Positions 8,674-17,701 of a DNA stretch of 49,448 nt are shown in pieces. The stretch's first letter is position 1, and each line of letters begins with the position of its first letter. The notes beneath the pieces are model-generated. The model saw nothing but the letters and a program-made list of their open reading frames with translations, was not told where the DNA came from and searched no databases. A program made the translations under genes and the position numbers. This DNA comes from CAZSVE01 sp964610175. GTDB taxonomy: Bacteria > Pseudomonadota > Gammaproteobacteria > HK1. The stretch spans positions 1-49,448 of the forward strand of contig CAZSVE010000014.1 in assembly GCA_964610175.1 (NCBI GenBank). The letters are read 5' to 3'.

Positions 8674-9242
8674 TCATTATCGGGGATAATTGGGAATTTT
8701 GTTGAGAAAGCGATTTTTCGGTTCGAAGGCAGGGTGGCTTCCGAACGAAGAGGTCTGCTTCGGATCGAAATCCCAACCCAGCATTGTCGGAACCAAAAAG
8801 TGAAGGAAGTTGGAGCTTCGAAAGATGCTTGTATCTTTATGAGGATAAAGGTGTATTTTGCTAGCTTTAAAATTTCTTCGACATCCTTTGTTGAAGATTT
8901 CACGGGTAATGGACTAATGAACTTGTACAGTATCTTGTGAAATTCTGATAGACTCCCCTCTCGGGGATAGAAGTAAAAGTCATACCGGAATCTTCACAGC
9001 CCATAGCTAGCCGGAAATAAAGTAGTAACCCGGCATAGCCAAAACCGGGAATTTCCTGATCGCTACACTCGGGATTTTCACGGTAAGAAACCAACGGTTG
9101 TAGATTTTCGTATTTGTTGAAATATGGCCGATGGTTTTTATGCATGGAGCACTCTAAAGATAATCATGGATCGGACGAGTACTTTAGAAACTGAAAATTG
9201 AGTTTCGCCTTCAATCAATCAAAATAACGACGGAGACTGCAA
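8674..9242. other. Intergenic stretch upstream of aprB
   Basis: No gene is seen. It contains degraded family B pieces (about 8765-8830 with CCCAACCCAGCATTGTCGG; 8870-8920; about 9020-9050) and a GCACTCTAAAG...ATAATCAT segment at 9148-9165 that recurs at 48778. The aprB ribosome site GGAG is at 9232-9235. No convincing sigma-70 promoter was found. Confidence 0.55.
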
Positions 9243-9710
9243 ATGCCTACTTTCGTTCGTACCGAAAAGTGTGACGGCTGCAAGGGGCAGGACAAGACCG
9301 CCTGCATGTATATTTGCCCACACGATCTCATGAAGCTGGATAAGGATGGATCCGATACAGGCCATGCCATGAAGGCCTACAACCAAGAACCCGAACAGTG
9401 TTGGGAATGCTATTCTTGTGTAAAGATTTGCCCGCAAAGTGCCATTGAATGTCGACACTATGCGGACGTGGTACCTCTGGGCGGTTCCGTACAACCCCTG
9501 CGTGGTACCGATTCCATCATGTGGACCATCAAATTCCGTAACGGTACCTTGAAGCGATTCAAATTCCCGATTCGTACGACCCCGGAAGGATCCATCGATC
9601 CTTACAAGGACAAACCGGCTGCCGATATGTCCAAGATAGAGGATACCGGCTTCTTCTGCCAGGAAAACGGTTTCCGTGCTGGCGATCGCAGCGAGTTGAT
9701 TTGCTTGTAA
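9243..9710 (+). CDS. aprB: Adenylylsulfate reductase subunit beta, AprB
   Basis: Electron-transfer subunit of APS reductase, carrying two [4Fe-4S] clusters; in sulfur oxidisers the enzyme runs in the oxidising direction, forming APS from sulfite and AMP. The 155-residue product has two clusters of cysteines: Cys10, 13, 21, 25 (KCDGCKG...ACMYICP) and Cys53, 56, 59, 63 (QCWECYSCVKICP). The long C-terminal extension that wraps AprA is present. A GGAG site lies 7 nt before the ATG. aprA follows after 101 bp. No aprM, sat, hdr or dsr gene is nearby. Confidence 0.97.
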   Translation: MPTFVRTEKCDGCKGQDKTACMYICPHDLMKLDKDGSDTGHAMKAYNQEPEQCWECYSCVKICPQSAIECRHYADVVPLGGSVQPLRGTDSIMWTIKFRNGTLKRFKFPIRTTPEGSIDPYKDKPAADMSKIEDTGFFCQENGFRAGDRSELICL

Positions 9711-9811
9711 TTTAATTATGTAATTTTTGCCCGTATCATCTATACATTTCGAGGGCAACAAGCGAAATAACGAACACCTGAGATTTATCGAACCATTTGA
9801 GGGTTAAAGAA

Positions 9812-11800
9812 ATGGCTGATGTTGGTACTTTTGGAAATCCCGAGGTTATCGAAGAAGAGGTCGATATCCTATTGATCGGTGGTGGCATGGCGTGTTGTGG
9901 TGCTGCCTTTGAAATTATGCGTTGGACTGAAGGCACTGGCCTTAAAATAAAATTGGTAGACAAGGCTGCTATGGATCGTTCCGGTGCCGTAGCCCAAGGA
10001 CTCTCGGCTATCAATACCTATATCGGTACGGAACAAGACCCAGCTGACTATGCACGCATGGTTTCCAATGACCTTATGGGCATTACCCGCGATGACTTGG
10101 CCTATGATCTTGGTCGTCATGTGGACGAATCCGTGCATCTCTTTGAGGAATGGGGACTTCCGATTTGGAAGACCGACGAAAATGGTGAGCGTCATGACGG
10201 TTCCAAAGGCCTACCGGCACTCAAAGATGGCGGTAAACCCGTACGTTCCGGAAAATGGCAAATCATGATCAATGGTGAATCCTACAAGTGGATTGTCGCC
10301 GAAGCTGCCAAGAAAGCCCTGGGCGTCGACAATATTCAAGAGCGTGTCTTCATCGTTAAATTAGTAAACGATAAGAAAGATCTCAATCGGGTCGCCGGAG
10401 CTGTTGGTTTCTCCGTTCGGGAAAATAAAATCTACGTGTACAAATTCAAGGCCTGCCTGCTTGCCGCCGGTGGTTGTGTGAATATCTTCCGTCCGCGTTC
10501 CGTGGGTGAAGGTACAGGCCGCGCGTGGTATCCGGTATGGAATGCCGGCTCCACCTATTCCATGGCCGCCGAAGCTGGTGCCGAGCTCACCATGATGGAA
10601 AATCGTTTCGTACCGACTCGATTCAAGGACGGCTACGGTCCGGTAGGTGCTTGGTTCCTGCTCTTCAAATCCCAAGCCACCAACGCCCTTGGCGAAACGT
10701 ACATGACCCGTAACAAGGATATGCTGGATGACTATCCGCCGTATGGTAAGGCCGCCGTCCCTGCTTCTTGCCTGCGTAACCATCTCATGCTCAAAGAGAT
10801 GAAAGAAGGTCGCGGTCCCATATACATGGATACCGTTACGGCATTGGCTAATCTTCGCGAGACATTGAGCCCCCGTGAAGTTAAACACCTGGAAGCCGAA
10901 GCCTGGGAAGATTTCCTGGATATGTGCGTCGGTCAGTGCGGTATCTGGGTTGGTGAAAACATCGAACCGGAGAAAAAGAACTCCGAACTCATGCCCACCG
11001 AACCTTACCTCCTCGGTTCTCATTCCGGTTGTTGCGGCATTTGGGTGTCCGGCCCCACCGATGTAGGTGCCCCTACCGAAGAAAAGGAAAGTGGAGCTCC
11101 TTCCCATCTACCTTCCGGATGGAACTGGGGCTATCGCTCCATGACCACGGTTACGGGTCTCTTCACTGCTGGTGATGGTGTCGGTGCTTCCGGCCACAAA
11201 TTTTCCTCCGGTTCCCATGCCGAAGGTCGTATGTGCGCCAAGTCCATGACCAAATTCTGTTTGGATAACAAGGACTGGAAACCCGAGCTGGATACACCCG
11301 TTGATGAATTGGTAGCTGATATCTATAAGCCGGTGAAGACCTTTATGGAGTTCAAGGACTACAGCACCGCCATCGACGTAAATCCAAATTACATTACACC
11401 AAAGATGTTGCAATTCCGTCTACAAAAGATCATGGATGAATATGTCGCTGGTGTTGCCACGTACTACACCACCAACGAGCATATGTTGAAGGTTGCCGAG
11501 GAGAAGCTGGAGATGCTCAAGGAAGATGCCGGAAAGATGCGTGCCAAGGATCTGCACGAACTGTTGCGGGCTTGGGAAAACTACCATCGCATCCTGACGG
11601 CCGAAGCCCACATGAAACACATCCAGTTCCGTGAAGAGAGTCGTTACCCAGGTTTCTATTATCGTGCGGACAAGAACTTCGTGGATGAAGAGAGCTGGAA
11701 GTGCTTCGTTAATTCCATATACGACAAGAAAACCAAGAAGTGGACCTGTTTCAAGCGTGCTCACAAGGATCTGGTCGACAAGTCAAAGCTATTCAAGTAG
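9812..11800 (+). CDS. aprA: Adenylylsulfate reductase subunit alpha, AprA
   Basis: FAD-containing catalytic subunit of the dissimilatory sulfite/APS interconversion. ATG 9812 is preferred over an upstream TTG (9797) because GAGGG lies at 9799-9803 and MADVGTFGNPEV leads directly into the flavin site. The 662-residue product has the dinucleotide motif LLIGGGMACCGAAFEI, the substrate-side segment RFVPTRFKDGYGPVGAWFLL with the expected arginine, and GSHSGCCGIWVSG with the expected active-site histidine. The C-terminal helical domain is complete. It ends 68 bp before a strong intrinsic terminator, closing an aprBA transcription unit. This gene is the best indicator of lifestyle in the window. Confidence 0.98.
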   Translation: MADVGTFGNPEVIEEEVDILLIGGGMACCGAAFEIMRWTEGTGLKIKLVDKAAMDRSGAVAQGLSAINTYIGTEQDPADYARMVSNDLMGITRDDLAYDLGRHVDESVHLFEEWGLPIWKTDENGERHDGSKGLPALKDGGKPVRSGKWQIMINGESYKWIVAEAAKKALGVDNIQERVFIVKLVNDKKDLNRVAGAVGFSVRENKIYVYKFKACLLAAGGCVNIFRPRSVGEGTGRAWYPVWNAGSTYSMAAEAGAELTMMENRFVPTRFKDGYGPVGAWFLLFKSQATNALGETYMTRNKDMLDDYPPYGKAAVPASCLRNHLMLKEMKEGRGPIYMDTVTALANLRETLSPREVKHLEAEAWEDFLDMCVGQCGIWVGENIEPEKKNSELMPTEPYLLGSHSGCCGIWVSGPTDVGAPTEEKESGAPSHLPSGWNWGYRSMTTVTGLFTAGDGVGASGHKFSSGSHAEGRMCAKSMTKFCLDNKDWKPELDTPVDELVADIYKPVKTFMEFKDYSTAIDVNPNYITPKMLQFRLQKIMDEYVAGVATYYTTNEHMLKVAEEKLEMLKEDAGKMRAKDLHELLRAWENYHRILTAEAHMKHIQFREESRYPGFYYRADKNFVDEESWKCFVNSIYDKKTKKWTCFKRAHKDLVDKSKLFK

Positions 11801-11867
11801 ATCCATATCCGCATCGGGCTACCTCTTACGATAAGGGGTAGTATGATGGTGGATCAGTGACTTGAAG

Positions 11868-11900
11868 AAACCGAGTGCCCAAAAGGTGCTCGGTTTTCGT
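11868..11900 (+). terminator. Intrinsic terminator of aprBA
   Basis: Stem AAACCGAGTGCC / GGTGCTCGGTTT (12 pairs including two G-U) with the loop CAAAA and a T-rich tail (TTTTCGTTTG). Placed 68 bp after the aprA stop. Confidence 0.85.
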
Positions 11901-12287
11901 TTGTGTGGGAGGCGCGACTGCTAGGACGGTGGTGTTATAGGCGTAATATTGAAGTTCTATGAACAAACTTATCAAGGTAAGCCAACGAGAAGTCATACGT
12001 ATGGCCCTTAATCGAGGTTTTCGATGCCATTAATCATCGCTGCCCAAAAAATGGGAATCTAACAACGAAAAATATACTTCGTGAGAGAAAGAGATCGAGG
12101 ATACTGGACAATACTTCCGCTAGGGACTCATTATCATCGCTGGTGAATCTCCCTTGTGGGCTGCGCATTTTGCTGCGGTACTCAACCATGCTAAGCAGTC
12201 AGTTTCGATAACGGTGTATATGCGTCAAGCGCGCTGTCCGATTCTGAATTGTATTACCATTCTGGACCACTGTTAGGCGCTTAGCTA

Positions 12288-12530
12288 AGCGTTAAGATAA
12301 ACGTGTTGGTAACAACAGCGTTTGCTGATATTTCAGATTATGTTTTTGTTGTTCTCCGAAGGAGCACTTTTTCCGAGCGTAGTCTCGGAAAAAGCATAGT
12401 CACTTACCCGGAAAAGCTTCGACAAAACGATCGAAAAATTTCGAGGTCATTTCTCGCTGCACTCGAAATGACAAAGGGCAAGTCAACCAGAAAGCTTTGG
12501 TTCCGGCTAGGCCGGATTAGAGTTTGGGGA
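12288..12530 (+). repeat. Compound element: family C (reverse) joined to family B
   Basis: 12295-12400 is the reverse complement of the family C copy at 118-228, with an 11-bp stem CTTTTTCCGAG (12367-12377) / CTCGGAAAAAG (12384-12394). It runs into the fullest family B copy: a GTCATTTC (12446-12453) / GAAATGAC (12465-12472) hairpin and GGTTCCGGCTAGGCCGGAT. Confidence 0.8.
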
Positions 12531-12641
12531 AGGTTTTGAGGTGGAAAGGAACAATGAATCTTGATTTCGGTTCCCGAGAGAGATGGAGTCGAGTGCCGAA
12601 GTTCATGTTTTCGTATTCCTTGAAATGATCTTTATCGAGAT

Positions 12642-13859
12642 ATGACACGTGATCATATGCAATCCGAATTGAATGTGTGGATATTATCCGATGGCATACT
12701 TGGCCATATAAACCAAGCATATGGGTTGGCAAAATGGATGTCGGATCGTTACAGGATGTCTTGTCTGGAGATACCCGCGCAAATTCTGGCCAAACAAGTG
12801 TCACGTTTATGGATGCCTTTTTTGTTGCGCCAAGGACGTTGGGGAGCACGTATGGCCATTGCCTCGCATCGGCTGGGGATTCCCCGTCTTCCCCCTTTCG
12901 CGGCCGATCTGAACAGGGACTTTCTTGTCCACGAATGTGGGAACTATTCATCCATTAAGGATCTTTTCGGCAATAGTGTCGATTTGATCCTATCGGCGGG
13001 AGGGAATACTTCCTTCATCAATGTCGCTCTTGCGACCTGGCTGAATTGCGACAATCTATTGATCGGATCCCGCCGCCGGCTCGATAGCGAAATGTTCACT
13101 GCACATCTCACGCTGGAACCGGTGGGCAAGGATAGTAATATCGTGATGGATTTGGCACCGACTCTGATCGATCCGATGAAATTGCGACGAGAAGCTCCAG
13201 TGGTAAAGAAAAAATTAGGGCTTTTAGAATGTCGCCCGGTTTATCTCCTGATTATTGGAGGTGATGGTGCAGGCTTCCGGTATGAAAGGGATGATTGGCT
13301 ACGCTTTGTTCGCATGATGAAAAAGTATCGGGACCAGGATTCAGCTCGGTGGTTAGTGACGACATCTCGCCGCACAACTCAAAAGAACGACGCGTTGATC
13401 AAGGAGATGCTCCGAGTCGTCCTGCCAGAGGATTCCGTGCTGGAACAGGTCATCTGGAGCGATACGCCACGGAAAATCATGCAAACCTATCTCTCGGCGG
13501 CGGATAGGATTTTCGTGACGGCAGACAGTATGTCGATGATCACCGAATGCATCAGTACGGAAAAATCGGTGACCTTGCTTTACCCGAGGCATTTCTCCCC
13601 CAATGAGAGATATCGAAGGGCAATCGATAAATTCTTGCGCTTGGGATTTTGTTCGCAAGAGACCGGATGGCATGGAACCGAAGATACGGTATCTGGAAAA
13701 GAAATGATTGGAAATAATACCCGTGAGAATAAAGCCCCTAAAAATAAGGCCAATGTGCAGGAAATCAGATCCAATCTATTAGATCGACTGGAGAAACGGA
13801 TTGGGGTGCTGCAATCTTGCAACTACCAGTCTTCGGAGAGTTCCCTCCCTTCTCTATGA
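12642..13859 (+). CDS. ELM1/GtrOC1 family protein (Mito_fiss_Elm1)
   Basis: A 405-residue protein with the family opening VWILSDGILGHINQAYGLA and the later LLIIGGDGAGFRY, TTSRRTTQ and VTADSMSMITEC motifs of the Mito_fiss_Elm1 family. These proteins resemble GT-B glycosyltransferases in fold, and the VTADSMSMI segment is where a nucleotide-sugar site would lie; the bacterial substrate is not established. No signal peptide or membrane helix is visible. The last 45 residues are polar and poorly conserved. A glycosyltransferase gene follows 44 bp downstream on the same strand, so the pair probably acts on one surface or lipid glycan. Met6 is an alternative start. Confidence 0.82.
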   Translation: MTRDHMQSELNVWILSDGILGHINQAYGLAKWMSDRYRMSCLEIPAQILAKQVSRLWMPFLLRQGRWGARMAIASHRLGIPRLPPFAADLNRDFLVHECGNYSSIKDLFGNSVDLILSAGGNTSFINVALATWLNCDNLLIGSRRRLDSEMFTAHLTLEPVGKDSNIVMDLAPTLIDPMKLRREAPVVKKKLGLLECRPVYLLIIGGDGAGFRYERDDWLRFVRMMKKYRDQDSARWLVTTSRRTTQKNDALIKEMLRVVLPEDSVLEQVIWSDTPRKIMQTYLSAADRIFVTADSMSMITECISTEKSVTLLYPRHFSPNERYRRAIDKFLRLGFCSQETGWHGTEDTVSGKEMIGNNTRENKAPKNKANVQEIRSNLLDRLEKRIGVLQSCNYQSSESSLPSL

Positions 13860-13903
13860 TGCCCTGCAATGTTTCGAAACCGGTCTTATTCCCATCGACG
13901 ACA

Positions 13904-14959
13904 ATGTCCATGATCGAAGCACCGATACACGTAGCCTTGATAATGGCTGGAGACGAAGAGGGTGGACTGGAAAAGCATGTGGTTGATTTGGCCGGGGCAC
14001 TACTGGATCACGGCATACAAATTACGGTAATCGCGCACCCCAAGTACGGCCCACGTTTTCGTAAGGGCGTCGGTTTTATTGCTGCCCCCTTGCACCTGGG
14101 TCGCCGCGATCCACGTGCGCTATGGGCGTTGCTATTCGCACTACGCAAATTGCAACCGACAGTGATTCATACCCAGGCGCATAAAGCGACGGCGATGGTG
14201 CATACCATTCGCCGTTGGTTGCCACCAGCGCGGTGGGTCGGCACAGTCCACAATCTTAAGCGGCGGAACGATATATTTTCCTGTTGCCAGGTGGTCATTG
14301 GTGTCAGCCGTGGGGTGGCAAAGCATACTGGGTTGTTCCAAGCACGGGTTATCTACAACGGATGCTCGAAGGCGGATCCGCCATCGTTATCGGAGGTAGT
14401 GAGGTTCCGACAGGAGTTGGAATTTCCGCTCACTAGGCCACTTTGGCTGGCTGTCGGACGTTTGGTGTCGGCAAAGGCCTTCGGTATGTTGCTGGACAGC
14501 TGGGCACGGTTACCCGATGCGCCTAATCTAATGATTGCGGGTGATGGACCCGAACAGCCATGTTTACAGCGACAGTTAGCGCGCTTGGAGTTACGAGATC
14601 GGGTACGCCTGTTGGGACATCGAACCGATGTGCCAATATTGCTGGCGGCCTGTGATGGAGTGGTAATCAGTTCGCACCGCGAAGGATTTTCTTACGTCAT
14701 GGCCGAGGGACTGCTGGCCCGTAAGCCAGTGCTGGCTACTCGCGTACCCGGACCTGCGGAGCTGTTACCAGCCGGGTGTCTCACCGATCCGGGCGATGCG
14801 GAGGGCATGACCGCTATGTTACAAGCCAACCTGGCTGACCCTAGCGCACTGCGGACACATTTTGCTCCGGTATGGGACTGGGCGTGCAAACACCTGACGC
14901 TGACAGCCATGGCTACACAGTATGCCAACTTGTACCGCGAGCTGACCAAGGCATCATGA
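13904..14959 (+). CDS. GT4-family glycosyltransferase
   Basis: GT-B glycosyltransferase, probably transferring a sugar from a nucleotide-sugar to a lipid or saccharide acceptor at the cytoplasmic face. From ATG 13904 the protein has 351 residues. The N-terminal domain opens with VALIMAGDEEGGLEKHVVDLA; the C-terminal domain has LWLAVGRLVSAKAF, MIAGDGPE, VRLLGHRTDV and SSHREGFSYVMAEGLLARK, containing the EGF-x5-E donor-binding motif of GT4. A longer frame opens at TTG 13817 and would overlap the ELM1 gene, but its extra residues do not resemble the family. Donor and acceptor are unknown. Confidence 0.85.
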   Translation: MSMIEAPIHVALIMAGDEEGGLEKHVVDLAGALLDHGIQITVIAHPKYGPRFRKGVGFIAAPLHLGRRDPRALWALLFALRKLQPTVIHTQAHKATAMVHTIRRWLPPARWVGTVHNLKRRNDIFSCCQVVIGVSRGVAKHTGLFQARVIYNGCSKADPPSLSEVVRFRQELEFPLTRPLWLAVGRLVSAKAFGMLLDSWARLPDAPNLMIAGDGPEQPCLQRQLARLELRDRVRLLGHRTDVPILLAACDGVVISSHREGFSYVMAEGLLARKPVLATRVPGPAELLPAGCLTDPGDAEGMTAMLQANLADPSALRTHFAPVWDWACKHLTLTAMATQYANLYRELTKAS

Positions 14960-15242
14960 CCTTCTTTAGTTGATTCGACTAGGGTCTTCGATCTTGAATC
15001 TCAGGAATTCCATATCCCCAAAACCCGTAAGCCATTCTTTAGAGATCCCAATCAGAGCTTACTTCCTTTCAAAATCTGTCGAGAGTTGGGATTTACCTAG
15101 CTCGATAGGAATTAAAATATACCAAGCTTTACCCAAGGCGATGAGGAGCGAGAATGGCAACCATGATGATGGTTGGATATATATCACTTGGAGTCTCGGT
15201 GAGATCGGAGGATGAGAAAAACGAGTGTTTGCCGATGCATGA

Positions 15243-16070
15243 GTGTCGTCGATTCCGATACGATCCTATTCAAAAGCGGAAATGAATAGACAGGATGCTT
15301 CCTCAAGCTGCCGCTACCAGCCAAAACTCGAACGCGCCTTTATTCTGAATAGACGCCCTTATCGGGAAACCAGTCTGTTAGTGGAGGCCTTTACGGCCGA
15401 ATCGGGACGTATAGGTCTGGTGGCTAAAGGGGCAAAGCGCGGAAAGGCTCCGCTTGCCGCCATATTGCAACCGTTTCGTCCATTACTGCTATCGTGGTGT
15501 GGTTCGGGAGAACTTTTTACGCTGACGCATGCTGAACCGGAAGATTCTGTATGTCCGCCATGCATCTCTTCGGTTAAGAGCAGGTTTTACGTGAATGAGC
15601 TGTTGCTACGGTTGTTACATCGTCACGATCCTCATCCCGATCTTTTCGAGAGTTACCAAGAGGCACTAATGAAGGTTCTTATTCCGGAGCAGGAAGAATC
15701 TGCGCTTCGCGTATTCGAAAAACGCTTATTGGCTGCCATTGGTTATGGGCTTTCATTGGATCGGGAAGCGGGAACCGGACGCCCCGTGGAGAGTGAAAAG
15801 ATTTATCGATATCAGCAAAGGCAAGGATTTTTGGAGTATGGTGGTACACCGAATCCAGGTGCTACAGTGCATGGTAGTACGCTGATTGCCATGGCGCGGG
15901 AGGCCCTGTATGACCCTGAGCGACTTCGGGAAGCAAAATATCTGATGCGATATATCCTTCGGGGATACCTGGGAGAAAAACCATTGGCAAGCCGAATGTT
16001 GTACCGATGTGTGACGGAAGGTAATGGCGGGCATCGGCGGCCGAATATCAATGCCGCCAATAATACATGA
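15243..16070 (+). CDS. recO: DNA repair protein RecO
   Basis: Recombination mediator that with RecR helps load RecA onto SSB-coated gaps. The OB-fold N-terminus is recognisable (AFILNRRPYRETSLLVEAFT, GRIGLVAKGAKRGK, LQPFRPLLLSW), followed by the helical FVNELLLRLLHRHDPHPDLF-like region and a final KYLMRYILRGYLGEKPLASR. The frame opens at GTG 15243; ATG 15282 is closer to the usual RecO length and may be the true start. Isolated from its common neighbours era and pdxJ. Confidence 0.92.
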   Translation: MSSIPIRSYSKAEMNRQDASSSCRYQPKLERAFILNRRPYRETSLLVEAFTAESGRIGLVAKGAKRGKAPLAAILQPFRPLLLSWCGSGELFTLTHAEPEDSVCPPCISSVKSRFYVNELLLRLLHRHDPHPDLFESYQEALMKVLIPEQEESALRVFEKRLLAAIGYGLSLDREAGTGRPVESEKIYRYQQRQGFLEYGGTPNPGATVHGSTLIAMAREALYDPERLREAKYLMRYILRGYLGEKPLASRMLYRCVTEGNGGHRRPNINAANNT

Positions 16071-16131
16071 GCGGGTGATTTCGAGAATGTGGGGTAAGGA
16101 AATTGCGCGGTAAGCTGAAAAAATATGGAGC

Positions 16132-17235
16132 CTAGTAAGCTACCGCCCTTGGATAAGAACCCAATACCTTGAAAAATGTGGTGTTTTTCTCGATTTCCTG
16201 TAAGGATTCCGCAATGTGTGGATCTTGCGCGTGGCCTTCGATATCCACAAAAAATACATACTTCCATAGGCCACTTCGGGCTGGACGCGATTCAATGCGG
16301 GTCATACTGACTTTGCGTTTTGCGAAGGGCTCGATGAGGCTAAATAGTGCTCCTGGTCGATCCTTTACCGATAGCAGTAGTGACGTCTTATCTTCCCCTG
16401 TGCACGGTACTTTTTGTGAGCCGATTATCAGAAATCGCGTCGTGTTATTCGGTTCATCTTCAATGTTCGAAGCAAGTATACGTAGCCCATATATTTTAGC
16501 TGCAATGTCGCTGGCAATAGCTGCCGCGCCGGATTCCAACGATGCGCATCGTGCCCCCTCGGCATTGCTGGCAACACCTATTCGATCTATTGTCGGGAGA
16601 TAGCGGTCTAGCCATTTGCGGCATTGAGCCAGTGCCTGTTGGTGAGAATAAACCTTTTTTATTTGTGTGATATCCAATCCCTCGGACAATGCAAGTAGGT
16701 GATGGTGTATACGTAACATTACCTCGCCACAGATCAAAAGTGGCGACTGAACAAATACATCCAGCGTGTGATTAACCACGCCCTCACTGGAATTTTCCAC
16801 TGGAACCACGCCATAGTCGCAATTACCGGATTCTACTTCCCGGAATACCGCATCTATGGTATCGAATGGTACGGTTTTTACGGATTGTCCGAAATGACGA
16901 AGTGCCGCAGCTTCGGTAAAAGTCCCTCGCGGTCCGAGAAAGGCGATAGAAAGCGTTTTTTGTAGAGCACGGCACGCGGACATGATCTCTTTGAATAGCC
17001 TTACGACTTCCGACGAAGGCAATGGACCTTCGTTGGTTGCCAAAAGCTTTTGTAGAATCTCTGCTTCTCGCTCCGGGCGGTAGTAGCAATCACCGTTGGT
17101 GTTGACGTGATCCCCTTTGCATGCCGCGACATCCAGTGCGATACGCCCGCGCTGGTTCAACAGTGCCAATAATTGGCGATCCAATTCGTCGATTCGATCA
17201 CGTAGCGCTTTTAATTTTTGTTCGTCAGTGGTCAT
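16132..17235 (-). CDS. pheA: Bifunctional chorismate mutase/prephenate dehydratase
   Basis: Converts chorismate to prephenate and then to phenylpyruvate for phenylalanine synthesis. The 367-residue protein has an N-terminal AroQ chorismate mutase domain (about 1-90: LRDRIDELDRQLLALLNQR ... YRPEREAEIL), a prephenate dehydratase domain (about 95-275: FLGPRGTFTEAAA, VPVENSSEGVVNHTLD, ending in NNTTRFLII with the catalytic TRF) and a C-terminal ACT domain (GALFSLIEPFAKRKVSMTRI, ESRP), the phenylalanine-binding site for feedback control. Order gyrA-serC...pheA is conserved in gammaproteobacteria, but here serA, a small gene and repeats intervene. A predicted terminator of the opposite strand lies about 100 bp upstream. 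Confidence 0.97.
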   Translation of the reverse strand: MTTDEQKLKALRDRIDELDRQLLALLNQRGRIALDVAACKGDHVNTNGDCYYRPEREAEILQKLLATNEGPLPSSEVVRLFKEIMSACRALQKTLSIAFLGPRGTFTEAAALRHFGQSVKTVPFDTIDAVFREVESGNCDYGVVPVENSSEGVVNHTLDVFVQSPLLICGEVMLRIHHHLLALSEGLDITQIKKVYSHQQALAQCRKWLDRYLPTIDRIGVASNAEGARCASLESGAAAIASDIAAKIYGLRILASNIEDEPNNTTRFLIIGSQKVPCTGEDKTSLLLSVKDRPGALFSLIEPFAKRKVSMTRIESRPARSGLWKYVFFVDIEGHAQDPHIAESLQEIEKNTTFFKVLGSYPRAVAY

Positions 17236-17701
17236 GGGGTGATAAATTCCAGTACAGCCGGAATTTATTCCTTGGGAGTTAATTGCGGAGAAAATCGTTA
17301 TTTATCGACTTATTGAAATACCAGGGACACGAAACGGGGCTATCCTTCGATAGCTCCGTTTTTTCTTTTGCAATCCCATTGGTAATATATTCGTAACTAC
17401 GCTTCATGGCTTTTGGCAGCCTGCTCGCAAGGTCTTGGTTGTCTTTTAGATGGATCTTCCAATTCAGCACGGCACATTGTTCCTTGATGCTGTTATCTGC
17501 TTATCTGCTGTATCGCCAGCTATTGCCCTGATGGGTTGGTTGATGTTGCCATTTAAGTAAATGTACAAGAAGAATCTTCAATCGGCTTTCTAGCCCTCGT
17601 TTCGAATTTTTAACCCATGTCTTCGATTTCTTTTGCGATATTCTCTACGTCGATTGCGGCTAGGTTTCCCGCTCTTGGCAAGTTTTGCCTAGCGATTGGA
17701 G
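17236..17701. other. Intergenic stretch upstream of pheA
   Basis: No supported gene. A 63-codon minus-strand frame (17279-17470) shows no run of Phe codons and no domain, so it is not called as a pheA leader peptide. The stretch holds the plus-strand terminator at 17333-17370. Confidence 0.55.
17333..17370 (+). terminator. Orphan intrinsic terminator, plus strand
   Basis: Twelve-pair stem AACGGGGCTATC / GATAGCTCCGTT (one G-U), loop CTTC, followed by TTTTCTTTT. The nearest annotated plus-strand gene upstream is recO, 1.26 kb away with pheA antisense in between, so no gene explains it. It may end a small RNA divergent from pheA. Confidence 0.75.

Larger units (their letters stand above)
11801..12641. 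other. Intergenic stretch downstream of aprA
   Basis: After the terminator at 11868-11900 there is about 390 bp with no recognisable content, then a compound of family C and family B elements (12288-12530). No open frame here looks coding. Confidence 0.6.

Noticed and set aside
17279..17470. Possible pheA leader peptide
   Set aside because: The 63-codon frame has no phenylalanine run and is too long for a typical PheL-type leader.
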